Assembly (NCBI RefSeq): GCF_001949145.1
Contig: NW_019091498.1
Location: 62,001 to 126,000 of the forward strand
Length of the DNA stretch: 64,000 bases
Reading direction: 5' to 3'
Source: Acanthaster planci
Lineage: Eukaryota; Echinodermata; Asteroidea; Valvatida; Acanthasteridae
Shown here: positions 50,347 to 62,463 of the stretch, piece after piece
How the letters are laid out: each line of letters begins with the position of its first letter
Position numbering within the stretch: the stretch's first letter is position 1
Position numbers and translations under genes: made by a program
Notes under the pieces: model-generated
The model's input: the letters and a program-made list of their open reading frames with translations, nothing else
Databases searched by the model: none
What the model was told of the DNA's origin: nothing

Positions 50347-50422
50347 CTTAAATGTAGGTATCTTTTGAGGTGGGGCCCCACCTCAAAGGCTGATTAAATA
50401 CACTGAACTCCTCAGTGAGATA
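50347..50422 (-). other. Probable 5'UTR portion of Galpha first coding exon
   Basis: On the minus strand TTTCAGCTTTCTTAG, ending at 50423, is the best acceptor upstream of the ATG. It would pair with the donor at 51552. The 76-base leader contains the palindrome at 50364-50387 and no upstream ATG was seen. Confidence 0.35.
50364..50387 (-). promoter_or_regulatory. 24-bp perfect palindrome just upstream of the Galpha start codon
   Basis: TTTGAGGTGGGG is followed directly by its exact complement, ending 17 bases before the ATG at 50346. In the predicted 5'UTR it could form a GC-rich hairpin near the start codon; as DNA it could bind a dimer. The sequence is certain; any role is inference. Confidence 0.55.
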
Positions 50423-50956
50423 CTAAGAAAGCTGAAACTTGAAGAATGTGAAAACAAGATACATGTATAAATTTATTATTCCAAAACATGATGTCCTGAA
50501 TTCTCAAATTTCAGTCTAATTTCCAACACACCCTGAAAATTTGGGATAACTTTTTCAGGGTACAAGATCATTGTAAATGTACCTCTCCAGTACACACATA
50601 CATTAGGGATCCCAGTGAGAACTACCCTGGTAACTGCATAATCAGCTTGCTGTATTAGACTCAACCATAGCACGTAACCAACATACTGTCGAAAGTAATT
50701 TAATTAAAACTCAGACACAACTTCAGTTTTACGAATGGCTTGAATTCAGTTCCTAACAAGATGCTGTAATGTCCCAACCATGCCAACTGCATCATCAATA
50801 TAGCCTAGTTCGGATGATCTCAGTGCTCAGGGCTTAAACCCAGCTGTGTGCAAATTTCAATGAAAATTTTCCTGACCTTCCTCAGCTTGTTATGAATTTC
50901 AGCCAACAGAAAAAAAGTTAATAGTTGTCACTTGTTAAAACAACTTACTGGATACT

Positions 50957-51047
50957 TACCCCCAGAATAGTGGGGGCCGACATCTGACCCGCTCCCAAGA
51001 ACGTTTGTGGGAGGGGGCAGATGTCGGACCCCGCAGTTCTGGGGGTA
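50957..51047. mobile_element. Palindromic MITE, 91 bp, copy A
   Basis: The left arm TACCCCCAGAATAGTGGGGG and the right arm ending CAGTTCTGGGGGTA fold into about 40-bp arms with some mismatches; the loop is about 10 bases. The shared core CCGACATCTG is perfect. Flanks CTGGATACT (50948-50956) and CTGGATGCT (51048-51056) make a 9-bp target duplication with one mismatch. It lies in the inferred first intron of the Galpha gene. Confidence 0.8.
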
Positions 51048-51433
51048 CTGGATGCTATGTGTACATGTATTATGGGCATTGCTAATGGCACACATTCAGG
51101 CACACTTTAATTCAAAGTAGCAAAGCTGGGCCAGCCCAATGGCAAGACTTCAGTAGGATCATCTGATAATATTCTTGGAACTGTTACAGTTAGGCATAAC
51201 ATTAACCACTTTACCAGTATCATTAGAATAAGTGTGCAAACATAACAAATGAAAAAATGAAATCTTCATTTGTAAATTTATTACCATGATTACAAACCTC
51301 ATAAAGTGTTTTTATCCTGTAAAATGTTCCACCTTCAAATAAAGAACAAGCTATAGAATGAAACTGCATATGATACTATTAAATGTAGAGCCCATCCGTA
51401 GCCTAGGCCCTACATGAACAAGATGGTGAAGGT

Positions 51434-51516
51434 TAGCCCCATTAGTGTGGCACGGACTCTCACTGCCGATCCAAGGATGGATCGGGAGGAAAGTCCGTGC
51501 CACACTAGTGGGGCTA
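51434..51516. mobile_element. Palindromic MITE, 83 bp, copy B
   Basis: TAGCCCCATTAGTGTGGCAC and its near-complement ending GGGGCTA form arms of about 39 bp with a two-base loop. TGTGGCACGGACT is perfect in both arms. GGTGAAGGT occurs exactly on both sides (51425-51433 and 51517-51525), a 9-bp target duplication. The architecture matches copy A at 50957. Confidence 0.85.
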
Positions 51517-51552
51517 GGTGAAGGTAGGCGTGTTACAGTATAGTCAGCTTAC

Positions 51553-51760
51553 CGTTCTTGTCAACTTGCCCTGAAGAAAAAGCCAAGAAAACTCAACACG
51601 ATTTATTATCAAGTAGGCCTAAATGTAAAACTTCCACCTCTAGACAGCAGCGTGATTCCATGCGCGAGAAGATTTTTGTAGTCCATAATTTCTGCCATAG
51701 AGGCCTGAAACGTAAGCGTAGACGGCGGCAACGTGAAGAGCAAAATCCATTCAGACGACC
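51553..51760 (-). promoter_or_regulatory. Candidate first non-coding exon and promoter of the Galpha gene
   Basis: A good minus-strand donor, GAACG followed by GTAAGC, starts at 51552. Upstream (higher coordinates) the sequence is locally CpG-rich, around 51640-51780. The 140-codon frame at 51593-52015 lacks any family resemblance. No TATA box was identified. The assignment rests on the donor and composition. Confidence 0.35.
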
Positions 51761-53757
51761 GACGCGATCTTTGCTTGTCGATCGCTCACTACAGAGGCCT
51801 ATGGGCCTAGGCCAACAAACAAGACATACTCTACGTGCAGCCCCTTTGCTTTTCAGTACATGTCCTGTCAGTGTCACTGGTGTAGCTGCTTCACGAACAA
51901 GAAGGTAATATACCGGCAGTGCAGTTGCAGTTTTTGGTGATTTCAATGAAGAGGTAGGCCTACATGTATGTTGTCTTGGCTGATAAAAACATCTACCATG
52001 GGAGGAGCGGTACAAAGTATGGATTGATCATACCAGTGCAAGGCAACCAGCTCTGCTTGTCAATAGTGTCGCGACCAATGTTATCTTTGTCAGCATGTGG
52101 CTGGTCGTTGAACTTTATAATACTGGAACCCGGACTCACTTAATTTAAGCCATCTATCAATCTATCGTGAACAATGATGGGGTTTCAGTCTGGTACTCCC
52201 AGTGTTTGACAGCTTGACACAAGTAAAGTTTAATAGCGCCCTCTCTGGCTGTAATGATCATTAGTAAATATCCGAAATTCCTTTCAAATTTCTTGTCATT
52301 TCTGAGAATATTGTTTATATAATCTTAATAGCGGTATATGCCCCCCCCTTTCCGGAGTGAGAAAAAATTGAGACGGAAGCATTTTTCAAACTTCTAAACA
52401 ACCCATAAACACTCAAAAAGGAGAAAAATTTTTCTAAAAAATAAATAAATATGCCGATTGTGCAGGAGGAGTGCAATACATACTATCGCAGATGTACGTA
52501 CATGTACATCTGAACCATGAACATCGCCCTCCCGTGACATTATATCATGATATATCAACTCCCCTTCCCCGCCCGGTTTCCCACAAAATCCCCACGTCAC
52601 TGTTTAGTGGTGTTGCACCATGTCGAAGTCTGAACCTTGAACTGCGTTAACTGTCAAAATTATGGCTGTGCAGGAGGAGACCACGTGTCTGTCGAAAGGG
52701 TTTGGAGGCTTTCACTCTGTACACACCAAAAAGAAATGTTGAAACACTTCTTTACAGCCGAGCCATTTATTTGGAAACTCTCTTTCCCTGTACATCCTGC
52801 ATCAGAGTGTCTTCCAACGTGGAGAGTCTCATCTGCACCTCCTGTCTCAAAAACACATCGGGTTGATATATCAGAGTTCAGATCGATAGCCAGCACTGGG
52901 TTGCACTCATTAACGTCCCAAGGGACAGCGCAGTGGTAGGGGGTCTCCTGCAGCTCTTTCCCCGGTGGAAAAACAATGCTGATACCCTGGAGCTATTAAA
53001 AAAAAAAGATTCATGACGGGGTTGTCCACGGATGCGTACAGGCTGTACTCCGTCCTTGGCGTGCAAAAGATGCCCAAAGTACGTCATCTCGAGTCCTGCC
53101 TTTTTATTTGAAAATCATGAACTGGTTTTGGTGCGGATCCTCGTAAAAACCTTTGTGTTTCACCATTCCAACCTCAAAAAGATGCGCTACATGCAAATTT
53201 GAGAACGGGATTTCGACAGAAGGCCATTTTCCCCCCAAAGTATCCGACAACCGAACTTCTCTTTCTTTCTCGATACCATCATCAGTACTAGTGGAGCTAC
53301 CCCAGTATAATTATGACATCCCACCATGATGTGTGCATACACGATGATGGTTCATCGGCGACAAGAACTTCGACCTTGCTCAATAACGATCTGTCTGGAG
53401 CTGGATGCTGTTGATTCTTGGGAAGGGAGACGACAAGACTTCCTAGACACACGATGATCACCTCTCTGTGACGGTCACATTCTTGATGAAGTTTGTTAAC
53501 GAGATAAAGTAATCTATTACGGCAATATTTAGTGTCGCACATGCATCGTAATGAAGCTGTATGTGTGTCGGAAATTGACTCAAAAGGCATTTATAGACAC
53601 ATCATGTCAAGCTCTTGCAAGTCGTCCGCTTCCTTAGAAAGCTGTTATCCCTGACAGCCGTCGACAAGCACTTCGTTTTCGGTCCTCATTTCAGTGCCCC
53701 CCCCCCGAAGTTTCAAGAGTCTGGAGTTTTCAGCCAGTCACTAAAGAAGTACGAAAT

Positions 53758-53789
53758 AAGCTACCTCCCAATGTTAATTGGGTAGCTTA
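53758..53789. repeat. Short hairpin TAAGCTACC...
   Basis: TAAGCTACCTCCCAAT and ATTGGGTAGCTTA are complementary except for one bulge, with a 3-4-base loop. It lies 26 bases left of the CGTCGTG foldback element. Confidence 0.6.
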
Positions 53790-53815
53790 TAGAGATTTTT
53801 AAAGTTGTAAATAGC

Positions 53816-54182
53816 CGACAAAATAGCGTCGTATCGTGCCGTCGCCTCCTTTCTCGTGACTTTTATGCTTAATGTGTTGCGTCGTGCCCTCATGACGTCG
53901 CGAAGTGCCGTCGCATCGTGCCAGCACGTCTTGCTGTCGTATTGCAACGAGAGCACGAGGCGACGTCACAGGCGACGTCAGCAAGACGAGACGGCTGCAA
54001 TGCGACGGCTGAAGAGCACAACGCCACGACGAGTAAACGGCACGATGCATTAAACACAGCATAAAGGTGATGAGAAAGGAGGCAACGCCACGACGCGATA
54101 CGTCATGACACGACGGAGCCGTCGTAGCGTCGCGTCGTGGCATTGCGTCGGGGCAACGGCACGACGTGACACAATTTTGTCG
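53816..54182. mobile_element. 367-bp foldback element made of degenerate CGTCGTG/GCCGTCGC repeats
   Basis: Ends CGACAAAAT and ATTTTGTCG are exact inverted repeats. Each arm is filled with variants of CGTCGTG and GCCGTCGC (left) or CACGACG and GCGACGGC (right), and ATGCTTAATGTGTTG on the left mirrors TTAAACACAGCAT on the right. The CpG density is far above the surroundings. Flanks TAAATAGC and TCCATAGA share 5 of 8 bases, so a target duplication is only possible. Frames inside (53774-53956 and 53799-54230, minus) translate the repeats. Confidence 0.65.
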
Positions 54183-54683
54183 TCCATAGAACACCATATT
54201 ATTTTGGTTGAACCTATCCGCATGAGGCATGAAAATATGCCGGCAGTATTCGACTGTTGCCGACGTTGGCGGAACTGGGCTTAAAAAGTCGATTTTCGCA
54301 ATTAAAAGTGCTGACCGTCCAAATTCCGTCTTGCAGTGTTGCAGTTTTGAGGGCTACGGCCTTGTATGTTTTACGGATATTTCCAATTTGATCGCCTCTT
54401 GGAGAACACTGACTTTTCATAGTTCCCAAAGTGTGCATTCTGCAAGAGAGTTCTTTTAAAATCGTCAGACCCAATGCTTTACGTGGAGACAAGGAAAACC
54501 ACCTCTGATAGGACAGATGGAATTGTGCCTCCCCGAGCTGACAGGATGAATGCATCGTTCAGCTGTTGATAGTACTAGAATCTCTCATCCGTAACTGCAC
54601 ATATTCGGCACAAGTCTCGTGCGAAATACCCTCGTGTAATCACACTACTGGTAACATCCTCCCCCAGCCCCACGTAGAGTGGG

Positions 54684-54786
54684 TTGGGTCTCCTAGTGAT
54701 ACTTACCCCTGCCCAGCAAAACTGTAATTGGCACAAGGGAAATTTGCATATGTAGGCTGGACAGGGGTTTGTGAATGCAGGAGACT
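54684..54786. repeat. Imperfect inverted repeat, about 100 bp
   Basis: GTCTCCT near 54688 pairs with AGGAGAC at 54780-54785, and ACCCCTGCCCAGC pairs with GCTGGACAGGGGT (12 of 13). The middle of the arms is diverged. It may be an old MITE; no target duplication was recognised. Confidence 0.4.
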
Positions 54787-55491
54787 AAAAAAACACCTCA
54801 CTCCCTGGATGAGTTGCAAGACCCCCGACCTTAACACAGATTTGCTTGTCCATATTTAGTACAGGTAGTTTGATCATGTCAACTTCTTCAAATAATGTAA
54901 CATCTTGCCGAGAAGGCATCATGACATGCAATGAGTTTCCACTTTTTCAAACAGTAATTCGCCAATTTTTCGCAGCACATACTAACTTCTGTCTGAAATT
55001 TTATGTCCATGTAAGAACCTACATACGCTTTATCGTCTTCAACATGTAAATGTTTTATTCTTCTTTTTACTGTCGTCGTGGGCACTCGCAATTACTGCCC
55101 CCAATCGTCAAGATGCGTACATTTACCAACCCAGTCGATCAGGTGCGTAAGAACTCACAACACGCGATGACGGTCTCTCGCTTATAGGTTTCGTCTCTGG
55201 TCCCAAAATCGTAATTTTGTATGATCTTAAATGAAAGGATTGAGGTTTAAGTACTTTGCAACATGATGCTCCTGAAGTTAAACAATATCCATACGGATGA
55301 GCCACAGCTTCTTAAGTAGGAACCTGCAATTTGGAAGTTAAACCTACAGTAAAAAAGCTGGCTTTTTTTTCAGAACAACTAATGTAAATGGGCTACCACG
55401 AAAGAAACCAAAACATGTTTTTCGAAAAAAAAAGAGAACGAGGGTATTTGAGGACGTTCATGCTGACTAGAAATTGGTTATTAACTGAAAA

Positions 55492-58400
55492 TTTATTTGC
55501 ACCATACAAGGAACGAATTTATAACGAAAGGAGTTTGAGATAATCGAAATGTACAAATACTTCCTAGCACCTAAATTAAATTAAAAAAAAAGACTCTTCC
55601 AATTTATACTTAAAAAGAATTATTATTTGAAATCACTCTCAGTTTGATTTAAGTTGTTATAACCAGTGAGTTTATGGACTATTCTGCCAAAGTTCATGGA
55701 CTTTTTTGATAACACAGTGATTGCATGGCAAGTGTTGTATGGCGTTGCGACCATTTTGAAACCAACAAAGGGCTTCTCTATGTCGACCCAGCAGTAAGTT
55801 CTACAAGTATCTGTGATTCAGTCGTAGGATAATAATGTAATGTAGGATAATAATCACAACAGTCTATTACTTCAACTACATGAATTACACCACTTAATTA
55901 CCAAGGTAAACCACTACACAGTTTAAAGAAGTAAAAGAATTTTGAAAAAAATTTTTGAAGAATTTCGTCACATTGAGCCCTGGTGCTTGTATACCACATT
56001 GCTAATCTTCAGTTATCTCATATTTATTATAATATGCGTCACATGATAACTGCTCAACACACATCAAAAATTACTACAAAATATAACACATACCGAAACC
56101 GCAACTCTTCAAGACTATTTAACAAATCATTCTATAAAGTCAGTGTAGTTTAAGCTACAGGCTGATTTTAAATCAGTTTTAATTAAGCAAACTCTTTATT
56201 TATGTTTCTGGACTTAGGCAAACAGACATGTTTGAATACAGTATAATCATAGATAACAGTTAACACTTTTTAGCTCACAATATTTCAGCTTCATCATGAT
56301 CTTTGGTCGAGAAAAACTGTACTCATTAGCTGGACTAACTAAAGCATTTGTATGTGTTACTCAATGCATATGCATATTTATAACATTAATAGAAAAATGT
56401 ATAACTTGCTCAAATTCTAAAAACTTATCTCCAACCACATGCAGAGGTTTAGGGTCCATCACATGGAATCTTGTTGGGCTTGGCAAGGTTTGGGTTAATG
56501 TTATTAACCGCACAAAAAGCCTAGGTTGAGAATGGAAAAAAGGAAACAAGTTTATTCTGAGAGCTACAACCTTCCAAAAATTCCATGTCTTTCAACCAGG
56601 AATCTCAATCACCTACATGCAAACTGCCTTTACGTGTATGCGCAATGCAGACATGGCTAAACACACAACCATCAATGTCAGGAAATAGTGAAAATCAGCA
56701 ATGTATAAAAATGCTAAACAGGCTACAATTTCTATAACTCAAACAGTGGCGTAATTCTAGTCATTTGAGCAGTTACTGCACAGTCATTACTACTGAAGTA
56801 TGTATTTTGAGCTCAATGATGCCAGGTGATAATGCCTAGTTGAATTCTTTCTGTTTTTTTAACCAAACCTTATTTGTTAGCATAGAAAGCCACAATATTT
56901 TAGTAATATCTTTTAAATATAAAACTAAAGGCCTACAGCAGACCTGACCAAACATTACTCCATGACTTCATTTACCCTACCAACAAATTTCAATTTAAAG
57001 TTGGAACATATATGTACATTTTCCCATCCCTTATGCCTATGCAAATTACAGTAAGTATATTGGTTTAAATACGCTGTGTAAAGTAACACAGTTTCTTGAA
57101 AGAAACCACCTAAGCACTAGCTGTCAATAAAACCTCTAAACAAACAAATCTACTTGTCACCGATTGAAAATTGGTGTATCCCTAGACAACATAATTTGAT
57201 CCATCTATAGGCTCATGAATTAATGAAGGGTTATTTTCATTTGTGTTAAAATTAAAACACAAAAACATGACCAAGGATATCAGTAATATTCATTATGGAA
57301 AGTCAGCCTTGCTGAACTTGATTTAAATTAAAAGTTGGTTAATGAAGTACAGAAAACCTCTTCAGCAAGCGATGGAACATCAAAGGTGCAATACAGGTCA
57401 TTTTCAAACAAACACAAGTCTTTCCCTGGTGCCTCTTGGAAATGATCTTACAGACAACTGCATTCCATTAGCCGGCGCCAGACCTTGTCCTATCTGTCTC
57501 ATACAAGACTGAAAGGTTCCAGGCCTGCTTCTGGATTCTGAAGGTAAAGCTTGCAGGGTGCCAGGGGTCAACACAATTCCCACATAATAATTGAAAGAAA
57601 AAAGAAATTTCACCCATGTCACAATGCCTTAAACTCGTAACAGTTACAAAACATCTACTTTAATGTACCTATAAAAAATGTTGATTCCATCTCAATCAAG
57701 ATAAGAAAAACACCAAATTATTTGACGTTTACCAACATTTTATTACTATGCATGCACCATACTTGACTTGTTGCGAACGCTTATCGGCCAAATCTATTTC
57801 TCTCTTCTCTCACAACAAATACAAACTGTCTAGTGTCTACAGGTTTTTGTCATTTTGTTCTTGGGATTTGATTAGCAAACATGTATCACTGTGTATGTAA
57901 ATGTAAAGTTCTGCATTTTTCTTCTTGGAACCTGATCATTCTTTCACAAATCATATTTCTATACAGGATAAATGCACCTGAACACATTTCTTGACAGTTT
58001 TTCCCAGTCATTTTCATCCAAAACTAAATAATATTTACATGTCCATCCAACATGTCCAACCAATGTCTATTCCCAGATCTTTAGCAAGAAATGCATATAA
58101 CTGGCAATTCAAATGCAAAAGAGCATGATATGAACAAGTCTTATTTATGCAAATTAGCAAATTTACATTTTATTCATATTCAATTCAACAAGCTGCAAAA
58201 AGGAATCAAGAAACATTTCTCAATTACACTTACACGTACTTTCAATGAAAGTGTACATTATATGCTATGCGTTAATATGGCTGAATGCATGTACGGTACA
58301 TGTAACAGGCATGTACTTGTACATGTATTATGTTCATAACACAGCCACCTTGCACATTGTCAGCAGTACAAGGTATTTACATCATATACACGTACATGTA

Positions 58401-59078
58401 ACTTCACATCAACCAGTACGTACTATCAATTTTCACACATGAATGCTTTATGCATGAGCTTTACTCCACAAGTCTTTTATTTGTCCCCATTAATTTGCAC
58501 AATAAGGTCATAAATAATTGCATGCATATCAAAGTATGGCACAACAAATATCTAAGTGAACACAAAACAGAAATTGGCGCTTTCCAAGTAAACAACGTCA
58601 TTTTGAATGGATATAACATTTTATGCAAACAAAGTCCCCATTCCATCCACACAAGTCATACCGTACATGTATGTTAAGAACTCACATTCAGACCACTGAT
58701 TTATTGCTAACTCCTCATTTTGCAAGGGAAAAAAACACTTTTGTGTTTAATCACCTTCACGTGGAATAAATTCCATATCAGTCAAACCATTTTGTCAAGA
58801 TTGCAAAAAATCCAAAAATAAGAGAAAAAAGATGCACACAATTACATGTACATGTATATAATGTACTGATATCATGGAAAGTATTACACAAAAAGGTTCA
58901 CCACGAAGTTCAATCCCTAAGACTAAATGTAGTACCTTGTTACAGCTCCCCTCTAGGTGTAATACCGATATTACATGTAATCATGCCCAAGCTATGATAA
59001 ATTTCCTCTGAAATTTAAGTTCACACCTCTGTAGACTTTCACTGCGTGGGGCAGCTCACATTGCGTAGAGCAGCTCAC
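55492..59078 (-). other. Inferred long 3'UTR of the synaptogyrin gene
   Basis: From the TAA at 59079-59081 leftward the sequence is AT-rich with no coding signals for 3.6 kb. Several minus-strand AATAAA signals occur; the most distal considered is TTTATT at 55492-55497. Shorter forms ending earlier are equally possible. Long 3'UTRs are common for neuronal genes in animals. Confidence 0.35.
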
Positions 59079-62000
59079 TTAGTAAGTCGGCGACTGGAAT
59101 TGTGAATCTGGCACCTCCGTCTTCTCTCCAAAAGGTGGTTGTTGGTAGGAGTCTCCGCCACTGATCTGTGAGGCTGGTGGGGGCACACTAGGATCAGGCT
59201 CATAGTTCTGGGAGAAAGCAGCCTGGGAGCCCTGTCTGTACCTCATAAAGGCAAGAACTGTAAGACCAGCCTGGAGTATGAAGATAAAATACAGCACATT
59301 TATGCCTAATTATCGCAACAAACAAACAACTTCCTGAAAGTTTGTTCAGTGTTATTCCAAATACTACATGTAAATTTTCTTGCTTGATAACAAGCTTCAC
59401 CTATTCGTATTCAGTTCTGATTTTAGTCATCATCTTTGGTGACTGGAGTTTGAACCTGACAGAATCATATGCACCAACAGAATTAGGTCTGTTGGTCCCT
59501 TCTCAATCTTCAAGCTTCTTTTCCTCTTTTAATTCATTTGGGTTTTCAAGAACACCTAAAACTGGCCCCTTTACAGTAATTCATGAGAAAGACTTGGTTT
59601 GGTTGAGCATGCAGATATGTACGTAATTATTTGCAACAAGTTTTTGATTTGCAGTCTTGAACAACTACCAAAGAATAAAATTTGCAGTGAGTTACACCTA
59701 GCAACAGTAGTTTCACTTTCATCTGCTGATGCATACTGTATCATTCAAAGATTGCTCAGTTACAAGTATTGTTTAACTAGAAAAAAAGAATGAGTTGTAG
59801 AATTTGTAAATGTAAAAGTACTTCACCCCACATAGATACAGGTGTGCCATACAACTTGATACGAGTACATGTACATGTACTTAACATGTTCGTGAACATG
59901 TACATGTATACATGTACATGTGGGTACTTTAACAGTGTTGAAAGTGCTTGTTAAAAAAGCACATGGGAGATGATACATTGTACTGGTTAAAAAAGCACAT
60001 GGGAGATAATACATTGTTTCTTTCTAGAATAGTCTGTCAGGACACCCACAGATTCACCTCTCCAGGATACACAATGAGCCTGCAGTACGGGATTTACTTT
60101 AATATATATTTTTTAAAGTTACCCTTCCATATCCTACGGTGTATACTTCGTAACTTAGGAGGAGAAGGCTGGATTAAAATAATTTTCAATAGTTCACAAC
60201 TCTAAAATAAAAGTGCCGATTTACACCAATTAAAAATGAGTGCCCAGATTTCTTACATGCTGACTAGAGGTACAAATACATGTACACATTTGACCAAAGG
60301 CCAAGGGTCAGTCGTGTAATTAGATATCTTTAAGGATGACCCAACATCTGATATGCCCAAAGGAACTGCAAATAGCATGCCACAAAGCTAACACAAGCAT
60401 TACACAGTGATTCATAATCACACCTAATTGACTGTTGGTCCAGGGTTCAAGTCTTGTTTGTTTAAAACACTTTCTGGTACATGTACAGTACTGTACACTG
60501 TGCATTTGTTATGCAGTGTTTACACATTTCAAATTTCCACAGAACATTTCATGCTCTCAGTAGCTATGTATATTTGTATTTAGCATAGCCGTTTTCTGTC
60601 TGCCACCAAATCCTTTACAAATGGCAAAATGAATTCAACTGCATTTTTTAAAAGAAATTACATGTGGCATGTTAGAAATTCCACTGACTTTCTGAAAAAT
60701 CATTACTGTTGTGTTGTAGTACATGTAGCATGGTACAGCTTGGTGATAAAAAAGAAAGTGTTGAATATTTTTATTCAACACTGAGGTAGTTTTCTACTCC
60801 TGGTTGTTGCAAGAGAGTATTTGGAGGTTTGTACCTGATTCAGTATTCCTAAGTGTATGTAGCAGCATGGCAAACATGTAGTTTAACAAAGTTTTTTACA
60901 ACATACAGGATACTTTAAAATAATTATGGAAAATTGCTAAAGCGCAAGTTCTATGCTTTACTGCAATACTCAGAGTTGAGAGAAATGCAGTGAATAACGA
61001 CTTAATGGACTGAAGAGGTGCATACGTGCAAAAATCATGTCTTGAGGTGTGTTTGGATTGACGGAAACTTCAAAAACAGTGCACTTTTATCCACAAGAAA
61101 TGTCAAGAGTTGGGCATGTATGTAGTTTGGAAGGGTGCTTTCAAAAGTTTGAACAAAATGGTCATTACTTACAAGGGCAACAGAAATGAATGCACTCTGG
61201 CATGCCACATCGGTCATAAGTAATGGCTGCATTATACTCGCAAATGCCATTACAAATCAGAAAGAAGACAGTGTCCAAGGTTTACATGTACATCCTTACC
61301 CAAGGAATAATGGAGAAAAAGCTGAAAGCAGCGGCTGCTCGAGCCTGGCCAATTCCATATGGGATAGAAGCACGTCTCAGAGCATCAGTTAGGTAACAGA
61401 AGCAAACAAACCACATGAACGTCCACAGGCCTGAAAACAAACCAACCAGATGAGAAGTGTGAAATTCAAACCCTGATTTTGGTGAATTTCGGACCTTTGC
61501 AAGATTGACAGAAGGTACATGTACTCCATTACCCGTGTACATGTACCTGTAGTATGTTACATGTACGTGTAAGAACTTCCTGTTGGGCTAATACAAGTCA
61601 TTCACAAATCAGGGGTGTGAGTGGCCAGTTAAAAGCTGAAAACAGCTAGCAAAAGCTGAAAGGTTAAAACTTCCAGTACTTTTGTACAGACCAGGTGTAC
61701 GAAAAAGCTGAAATTCAGGGTCAACATTTAGACCAAAAAAGCTCAAGTTTCACACCCCTGACCGATGCACGCTCATACACAATAGCACATCAAGGTCCTG
61801 GGTCGAGGGATTTTTCCCCTCCAAAATGACCATATCCCATTTTTTTTTCATCCGTAAAAGTACCCTACTCCCTTCAAAGTGCAAGGGATCAAACCCAAGC
61901 TATTTTATAACCAAATTGGGGATTTTCATCCCGTTTTCCTTCTTTTGGAGAGGGTTCCCAATTTCTTTTTTCCCCCACTTGTTTGTATTTCAATTTTTTC

Positions 62001-62463
62001 TAGGGAGGGCCAAAAGGTACCCTGCCCCCCCCCCTTAGCAATTCCTACACATATGTAAATGCACATGGAATCGGAACAGCACTGCCTGAATACCTCAGCA
62101 GAGCAGAGGCATTTTCAAGTACTGGATAATTAGGGGCTGTGACAGACCTAAACATTTTATGTTCTTTGACTTGAATGATGACTTGAAAGTAAAGTTATAA
62201 ATATATTCATAGTCCCATTTCTCACCTGAAAATGCTAAATCAGCTATGACTGCATATTTGCGCATCTGCACGTTGCTTAAGTTGTCAAACATCACATCAA
62301 CCACAAGAAACCCAATACAAGCAAGGAAGGCAAAGACTCCAACGGCGATCCCAAAATTGCAGGCATTTCCATCTGCATTGTAGAAACAAATATGGTATGG
62401 GTTCCCTGGTAGAGAAATCCATCCCTTATTTGCGATGCATCCGAACACAATGATAGAAAACAG
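59079..62463 (-). CDS. SYNGR: Synaptogyrin, last three coding exons (5' part outside window)
   Basis: Coding exons on the minus strand are 62463-62226, 61430-61300 and 59270-59079 (stop TAA), joined in phases 1 and 0, giving 186 aa. Synaptogyrins are about 220-235 aa, so roughly the first 25-40 residues (cytoplasmic start and the beginning of TM1) are missing beyond base 64000. Four-helix MARVEL topology is visible: LFSIIVFGCIA (end of TM1), the luminal loop with CFYNADGNAC, TM2 FGIAVGVFAFLACIGFLVV, TM3 TFMWFVCFCYL and TM4 AAAAFSFFSIIPW/AGLTVLAFM. The loop cysteines and AxAFSFFSI match the family closely. The cytoplasmic tail carries SYQQPPF and ends QSPTY, like the tyrosine-rich tails of vertebrate synaptogyrins. 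The protein is a synaptic-vesicle and trafficking membrane protein. Which paralogue it corresponds to cannot be told here. Confidence 0.93.
59865..59927. repeat. ACATGTAC-rich simple repeat
   Basis: Clustered GTACATGTACATGTAC and complementary words make a run of self-complementary octamers inside the last synaptogyrin intron. Confidence 0.7.
59950..60017. repeat. 36-bp tandem duplication
   Basis: GTTAAAAAAGCACATGGGAG plus ATGATACATTGT at 59950-59981 is repeated at 59986-60017 with one base change. It lies in the last synaptogyrin intron. Confidence 0.8.
61610..61760. mobile_element. 151-bp MITE with CAGGGGTGTGA ends
   Basis: CAGGGGTGTGA at the left and TCACACCCCTG at the right are exact inverted ends. 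AAAGCTGAAA words recur inside. CAGGG-type ends suggest hAT, but flanks TCACAAAT and ACCGATGC do not match, so the target duplication is missing or decayed. Confidence 0.6.

Larger units (their letters stand above)
51761..55491. other. Intergenic region between Galpha and synaptogyrin genes
   Basis: No supported exons on either strand. It contains the hairpin at 53758-53789, the CGTCGTG foldback at 53816-54182 and the inverted repeat near 54684-54786. Two small frames (52637-52939 plus; 53297-53590 minus) lack splice context or family resemblance. Confidence 0.4.

Noticed and set aside
51593-52015. 140-codon minus-strand frame upstream of the Galpha gene
   Set aside because: No similarity recognised. 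It overlaps a plus-strand frame of similar length, as expected of CpG-rich non-coding DNA, and the donor at 51552 fits a 5'UTR exon better.
53774-54230. Arg/Ala-rich frames of 60 and 143 codons on the minus strand
   Set aside because: They read the CGTCGTG repeats of the foldback element.
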